NCBI GenBank assembly: GCA_027050975.1
Contig: JALUAR010000148.1
Span: forward strand, 2,519 to 13,734
Length of the DNA stretch: 11,216 nt
From: Thermodesulfovibrio sp.
GTDB lineage: Bacteria; Nitrospirota; Thermodesulfovibrionia; Thermodesulfovibrionales; JdFR-85
Direction of reading: 5' to 3'
Translations under genes and position numbers: made by a program
Notes under the pieces: generated by a model
The model's input: the letters and a program-made list of their open reading frames with translations, nothing else
Database searches by the model: none
Told to the model about the DNA's origin: nothing
Shown: positions 7,520-11,216 of the stretch, piece after piece
Numbering within the stretch: the first letter of the stretch is position 1
Layout of the letters: every line of letters begins with the position of its first letter

Positions 7520-7711
7520 ATGAAGATCACCTGTCCCATATGTAAGAGTATCACAACATGGGAGGAAAATCCCTGGCGTCCCTTCTGTTCGGAAAGATGC
7601 AAGTTGATAGACCTGGGTGCATGGGCATCAGAGCAATACCGGATTCCGGGCGAGAAGGTTGGAGACGAAGAGCTACCAGAGTCAGATTCGATATCAAACA
7701 ATTCTGCCTGA
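7520..7711 (+). CDS. yacG: DNA gyrase inhibitor YacG (zinc-binding)
   Basis: A 63-residue zinc protein with the full YacG pattern: CPIC (5-8), RPFCSERCKLIDLGAWASEQYRIP with Cys23 and Cys27, then an acidic disordered tail. The zinc ligands are Cys5, Cys8, Cys23 and Cys27. In E. coli YacG binds GyrB and inhibits gyrase. All family landmarks are present, including the DLGxW motif after the second Cys pair. There is only a weak ribosome binding site. The gene lies 53 bp after the Gx gene and 6 bp before the DUF1992 gene. Confidence 0.93.
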   Translation: MKITCPICKSITTWEENPWRPFCSERCKLIDLGAWASEQYRIPGEKVGDEELPESDSISNNSA

Positions 7712-7717
7712 CATCCA

Positions 7718-8086
7718 ATGGATATTTTCAGGTACATAGCTGAGAGAAGGATACAGGAGGCAATAGAAAACGGCGAGTTTGATGATCTCCCAAATAGAGG
7801 AAAGCCTCTGGAACTTGATGATGACTCATGGCTTCCCGAGGACATCAGGGTTGCATATAGAATATTAAAAAATGCCGGTTGTATTCCTCCTGAGGTGGAG
7901 TTAAAAAAAGAGATATCTTCCCTGCGTGAGCTAATAGAGACTATTGATGACAATCAGGAACGACTGAGAAAGATCAGACAACTGAACTTCAAGATCATGA
8001 AGTTTAACATGATGAGAAAACGTCCTATTAATTTAGAAGAGTTGCCTGAATATGAAGAAAAAATACTGGGGAAATTTCTTGATTAA
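7718..8086 (+). CDS. DUF1992 (DnaJ family domain, DNAJC28-type) protein, 122 aa
   Basis: The N-terminal 70 residues match the DUF1992 / DnaJ homologue subfamily C member 28 conserved domain: AERRIQEAIENGEFDDLPNRGKPL (about 8-31), then LDDDSWLPEDIRVAYRILKNAG (about 33-54) and PPEVELKKEI (57-66). The remainder is helical and charged. There is no J domain with an HPD motif, so co-chaperone activity should not be assumed; the family's role is unknown. It begins 6 bp after the yacG stop with no obvious ribosome binding site, which points to coupled translation. Its end is only 4 bp from the end of the convergent coiled-coil gene, and I see no terminator hairpin at that junction. Confidence 0.88.
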   Translation: MDIFRYIAERRIQEAIENGEFDDLPNRGKPLELDDDSWLPEDIRVAYRILKNAGCIPPEVELKKEISSLRELIETIDDNQERLRKIRQLNFKIMKFNMMRKRPINLEELPEYEEKILGKFLD

Positions 8087-8090
8087 GACA

Positions 8091-9029
8091 TCATGAATGA
8101 AGCTGTTTATAAAGAACCATATATTCGTTTTCCAGATCCTGAAGGGCCTTTCTAAGTCTCTCTATCTCTTTGTCCTTCTCTGATATTATAGCTTCCAGTT
8201 CCATTATGTTGTCCTGAGAGCCCTGACTTTCCGATATTTCACAGAGATTCATCACCTCTTCATGCATCCTCTCGAACTCCTCTTCGTAAGCCTTCAGTTT
8301 CTTCACAAGCCTTTCGTTTTCCTTCTCCAGTGTCTCAACACAGAGAGAGAGTTCCTTGTTCGTGCTCTCAAGCTCTCTTATTATAATCTCTATCTCTTCA
8401 CCGAGTTGTGCACTCTCCTGAAGCTCCCTCAGCTTTTCCCGCAAGGCCTTATTCCGATCCTGGAAAAAGGAGAGACGCTTCTTCAGCTGCTCAGCCACCT
8501 CCTGTACCGAAAGAAGATCTGCCAGTCTTTGCTTCTGTCGTATAAATATCTTCTGCATACCCTCCAGAGATTTTGCTCTTTCATCAGCAAGGGAGTTGGC
8601 TTTTTTTATCATCCGGTCTTTACGATCTATAACCTCCTTAAACCACAGCAGGTTCCTGTTTGCAGCCTCCCTGAATCCCTTGGTTATAGACCGGGCGATT
8701 TCGTTTATATCCCCTTTACCTCCTTTGAGTGAGTCATACAGGGTTCTAAGAAAGTCTCTATTCATCTCAAAGATTCGTCGCTGTACAATCCCCTGGAAAT
8801 CCTCTTTCTGGCTATCTGAAATATTTTCAATCCTTGTATGTAACTCAAGGATTTCTCCTTTGACCTTCTCCAGCAACGCATCCATATCAAAACCAACTTC
8901 GGTAGACTCTCTTCTATTCAGTGCCTTTGTTGCTGCTCTGTACTTGAAAAGGAAATAGCCCACAAGCGCCATGAGAAGAACTATCGCCTCTATCATAAAC
9001 AGAACATATAAGAGATTAATCCTGATCAT
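8091..9029 (-). CDS. Membrane-anchored coiled-coil protein (312 aa), function unknown
   Basis: One N-terminal membrane segment (about 5-28) is followed by basic residues (KYRAATKALNRR), so the remainder should be cytoplasmic. A short helical region with a Gly/Lys hinge (KGGKGD, 102-107) leads to a K/R-rich helical stretch (about 113-200) and a long Glu/Lys/Leu heptad region typical of coiled coils (about 165-312). I recognise no enzymatic motif and no named family. The start at ATG 9029 is chosen because it opens directly before the membrane segment, is preceded by GGAAGAAAGGG, and overlaps the VWA stop by 14 bp. The same frame runs upstream to 9263, but there it only mirrors the acidic tail of the VWA gene in another frame. 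Overlap with the VWA gene suggests co-translation and a shared complex; this is inference from context. Confidence 0.82.
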   Translation of the reverse strand: MIRINLLYVLFMIEAIVLLMALVGYFLFKYRAATKALNRRESTEVGFDMDALLEKVKGEILELHTRIENISDSQKEDFQGIVQRRIFEMNRDFLRTLYDSLKGGKGDINEIARSITKGFREAANRNLLWFKEVIDRKDRMIKKANSLADERAKSLEGMQKIFIRQKQRLADLLSVQEVAEQLKKRLSFFQDRNKALREKLRELQESAQLGEEIEIIIRELESTNKELSLCVETLEKENERLVKKLKAYEEEFERMHEEVMNLCEISESQGSQDNIMELEAIISEKDKEIERLRKALQDLENEYMVLYKQLHS

Positions 9030-10806
9030 CCCTTTCTTCCTCTTCACTGTTATTCTCTTTTGATTTGTTCTTATCATCGGGTTCGGCAGATTCCGATTCA
9101 GCGTCAGTATTGTCTGTAACATCATGCTCTTTATCTTGCACTTTTTCCTTATCAGTACCGACATCCTCTGCTGTCTTGTCTTTCTTTTCTTCGGAAGAAT
9201 CGGATTCCTCAGGCTGTTTCTCTGAACTATCGTCACCGTCTTCATCAATAATTTCCGGCTCATCGTCTTCTCGCTCCTCTTCTGTCACATCATCATCTTC
9301 AGAGGATGCTCTCTTTTTCTTCTTATAAAGAAAGATGCCACCACCAATTGCTCCCAATAACAGATTTACAAGTATAAATTTTATTACTATACCAGTCCAC
9401 GAGAACTGTTCCACCTCTTCATTGTTTAATACCTCTTTCTTAGAAACTGATTCTGCAGCTGAGGTTACTTTCTGCTTTTCTTCAATTGATATCTCCTTCT
9501 TTACCGCTTCCTCGTGCTGATCTTTTTTCTGATTTATTTTTCGAACACTAAAAGTTTTTATCCGTTCCCTCTCAAAAGTCTTGCCAATTGCCCTCAGTCT
9601 CAATGTGAATATTCCTTCTTCAGTAAGGTGCAGAACACCTGTATAAACCCCGTCATTTGCTATTTTGTCTCCTTCCAATCCTTCGTCATTCAGTGATATC
9701 TCTTTGCCATTGTTTGAACTGTCCAAAAGCATTCCTTCAAAGACAACGTTTTTTAAAAGTAGCGGAATACTATCAAGCCTTTCTCCTTTGTCTTCGAGCC
9801 ACACCTCTACTATCTGTTTAGAGCCAACTGGTAAGGTATTCCTTAAAGCTGTGCTTACAAGCTTGAGATCCGTCAGAATAAAGACACTGTTTCCTTCGTC
9901 AGCATTGTAAAGAATTCTCCACTGTCCGTTTCGCGGCTCTCTGATTGTAATCATCTCGAAAACCTTGGCATTGTACCATCTCATATAAGGAGGATGTTTC
10001 TTGTAAGAGTATCTTTTTTTGTCCGGTCCCATCAATACCACTGCCTTACGGCTCTTTTGTTTTGTCACGATGATATTAATTTCCTTTACTGAACGGTCAA
10101 CACGGAAGGTTTTATTACGTATAGGCAAGGAATCAGGCCCTTCAAGATCAGTGAATATGTCGGTAAAGGCTCTGTGAATATCACTTGCTCCCTTTACAAG
10201 ATAAAACTGCCCACCCGTTCTCTCCGCAATCTCTCTTAGCAGTTCACTATCCGAGGTCTCTGTAAAGGCTATTGTATAAACCTTCACACCCTGAGTTTCC
10301 ATATCCGGAATAAGGACATTAAAAAGCCTTTCTTTCATCCGTCTGTCTTTTTCCGGATCTCCGAGATCCAACATCCCATCGCTCATAAGTATAATGCTCT
10401 TTTCTGCAGATTCTTTTTCTCTACTAAGGAGCAGATATCCAACCTCTATGGCGTGGTAAATATCCGTATAAGGCCCTGATGAGCCAACATACTTTAACTG
10501 CTTCTGTAAATACCGCTTTCCTTTTGAAAGAGAACTTAGAGGCACCCTCACACTGATTGACTGGTCAAAGGTGACAAGAGCCACCTTATAATCTTCTTTA
10601 AGAAGTCTTACAAATAGTGCAGCAGCTTCGATCCTGAGATTACCCGGATCGTTTTTTTTCATACTTCCGGAGGTATCAAGTGTGAGCACAACGGAAGACC
10701 GGTTATTTTGGCTCTGTGCAATAACAGTAGCAGGCATAAACACGAACAGAAAGAGAACCACAAAGACGGCAGCTCTAAATTTTCTCTGAAAATTCTTTGA
10801 AGGCAT
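9016..10806 (-). CDS. VWA domain protein, membrane-anchored with CLCA-like C-terminal domain and acidic cytoplasmic tail (596 aa)
   Basis: Residues 1-30 are a signal peptide (hydrophobic 12-28, likely cleavage after Ala30). A von Willebrand factor A domain spans about 37-220 with a complete metal-ion-dependent adhesion site: DTSGS (44-48), Thr114 and Asp143 in MSDG. It should therefore bind Mg2+ and a protein ligand in the periplasm. Residues 230-420 look like beta-sandwich domains and contain LNDEGLEGDKIANDGVYTG (372-390), a calcium-loop-like motif found after VWA in CLCA-type proteins. A Lys/Glu linker (about 425-468) leads to one membrane segment (470-494) and KKKKR, which orients the tail into the cytoplasm. 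The last 96 residues contain 46 Asp/Glu and are surely disordered. The ATG at 10806 has AGGAG seven bases upstream and lies inside the preceding gene (32-bp overlap). The 3' end overlaps the coiled-coil gene by 14 bp. The role is unknown; a periplasmic sensor or adhesion partner is plausible. Confidence 0.9.
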   Translation of the reverse strand: MPSKNFQRKFRAAVFVVLFLFVFMPATVIAQSQNNRSSVVLTLDTSGSMKKNDPGNLRIEAAALFVRLLKEDYKVALVTFDQSISVRVPLSSLSKGKRYLQKQLKYVGSSGPYTDIYHAIEVGYLLLSREKESAEKSIILMSDGMLDLGDPEKDRRMKERLFNVLIPDMETQGVKVYTIAFTETSDSELLREIAERTGGQFYLVKGASDIHRAFTDIFTDLEGPDSLPIRNKTFRVDRSVKEINIIVTKQKSRKAVVLMGPDKKRYSYKKHPPYMRWYNAKVFEMITIREPRNGQWRILYNADEGNSVFILTDLKLVSTALRNTLPVGSKQIVEVWLEDKGERLDSIPLLLKNVVFEGMLLDSSNNGKEISLNDEGLEGDKIANDGVYTGVLHLTEEGIFTLRLRAIGKTFERERIKTFSVRKINQKKDQHEEAVKKEISIEEKQKVTSAAESVSKKEVLNNEEVEQFSWTGIVIKFILVNLLLGAIGGGIFLYKKKKRASSEDDDVTEEEREDDEPEIIDEDGDDSSEKQPEESDSSEEKKDKTAEDVGTDKEKVQDKEHDVTDNTDAESESAEPDDKNKSKENNSEEEERDDQD

Positions 10807-11119
10807 CTTCTAACTCCTCTCTTGATATCAGTCCTCTTTTAACCAGGATTTCACCCAGTCGTATTCTGGATTGTTCCACAGTTGCTTGCAAGAATTTTAG
10901 TTTCTTCTCGTTAAGGCTGCCCCTTTTTTCAACGGCTTCATAAAAGCTAAGGCCTTCCTCACGCTGCAGGGCAAGTATGGCTCTCAGTTCATCGGGACTA
11001 ATCAAATCTTTCTCCACGGCTATCAATGCCGGCAGAGGTGTGAGTTCCTTCTGTATTTGAAGAGCCTTTTGAAGTTCCTGTATATCCAGAAACCGTTCCT
11101 TGGCTTCCCGATAGTAACG
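10775..11119 (-). CDS. Small helical-repeat protein with unresolved, probably lost, 5' end
   Basis: The frame ends at TAG 10775-10777 and is open up to a TAA at 11120-11122, giving 114 codons. It contains at least two helical repeats of the kind seen in GspE/MshE N-terminal-like domains: ALIAVEKDLISPDELRAILALQ and the textbook LGEILVKRGLISREELEDAF. The part upstream of the only plausible start, TTG 11026 (no ribosome binding site), still reads like the same repeat family: FLDIQELQKALQIQKEL, about 11040-11090. No ATG or GTG lies in the open stretch, so the original start has probably been cut off, making this a truncated gene; translation from TTG 11026 (83 residues) is the alternative. It is the first gene of the minus-strand operon and overlaps the VWA gene by 32 bp. 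The function is unknown. Confidence 0.6.
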   Translation of the reverse strand, partial: RYYREAKERFLDIQELQKALQIQKELTPLPALIAVEKDLISPDELRAILALQREEGLSFYEAVEKRGSLNEKKLKFLQATVEQSRIRLGEILVKRGLISREELEDAFKEFSEKI

Positions 11120-11149
11120 TTAAAATAATAAAATGGACACCAAATTACT

Positions 11150-11216
11150 TTATTTTAGAATTTCCAGAAGTTCCTTATGAAGTAGTTCTAAACCAAACTT
11201 ACAATAAGCTATGGAA
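11150..11216 (-). CDS. C-terminal fragment of an unidentified frame at the right edge
   Basis: On the minus strand a frame is open from the window edge and stops at TAA 11150-11152. The visible 21 residues end in CKFGLELLHKELLEILK, a helical, coding-looking sequence. The surrounding 100 bp are clearly more AT-rich than the rest of the window. It could be the end of an inserted element's gene or simply the upstream neighbour; the fragment is too short to name. Confidence 0.35.
   Translation of the reverse strand, partial: SIAYCKFGLELLHKELLEILK

Noticed and set aside
9030..9263. A 78-residue N-terminal extension of the coiled-coil gene, rich in Lys and Arg
   Set aside because: It lies entirely within the acidic tail of the VWA gene and is the off-frame reading of Asp/Glu codons. 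The ATG at 9029 has a ribosome binding site and starts directly before the membrane segment.
9065..9328. Plus-strand Ser-rich open frame of 87 codons
   Set aside because: It is the antisense reading of the Asp/Glu-rich tail, so its Ser runs are a codon artefact.

Overview
The window looks like a chromosomal segment of a Gram-negative-type bacterium with moderate GC. Two genes start with lipobox signal peptides, one protein has a CFI-box-CTERM tail, and the genes are ordinary bacterial housekeeping genes. Nitrospirota or a deltaproteobacterial lineage would fit this mix, but that is an impression and not a phylogenetic result. I see no rRNA, tRNA, CRISPR array or complete mobile element.

Layout. 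Positions 2-283 (+) hold the end of a CFI-box-CTERM protein cut by the window edge. It converges on a large, unrecognised, Trp- and Cys-containing lipoprotein (324-2789, -), with a perfect 12-bp hairpin terminator between them. A 229-bp divergent intergenic region (2790-3018) separates the lipoprotein gene from a tightly packed plus-strand operon. That operon runs uvrA (3019-5559), apbE (5531-6562), a NusG domain II protein (6563-6967) and a Gx-family membrane protein (6951-7466). After a 53-bp gap come yacG (7520-7711) and a DUF1992/DnaJ-family gene (7718-8086). A minus-strand operon converges on these. In transcription order it holds a small helical-repeat gene whose start is missing (11119-10775), a membrane-anchored VWA protein with a very acidic tail (10806-9016), and a membrane-anchored coiled-coil protein (9029-8091). 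The last 100 bp are AT-rich and carry the 3' end of another minus-strand frame.

How the genes may work together. UvrA is the damage sensor of nucleotide excision repair; this copy keeps its UvrB-binding region but has almost no insertion domain. ApbE, NusG_II and Gx form a trio also known from flavin-linked gene clusters in Firmicutes, and here it is translationally coupled behind uvrA. The VWA and coiled-coil genes overlap. The proteins are predicted to share the inner membrane, with the VWA domain in the periplasm and the acidic tail and coiled coil in the cytoplasm. They are the best candidate here for an undescribed two-protein envelope module. The small gene upstream may have lost its 5' end to an insertion or rearrangement.
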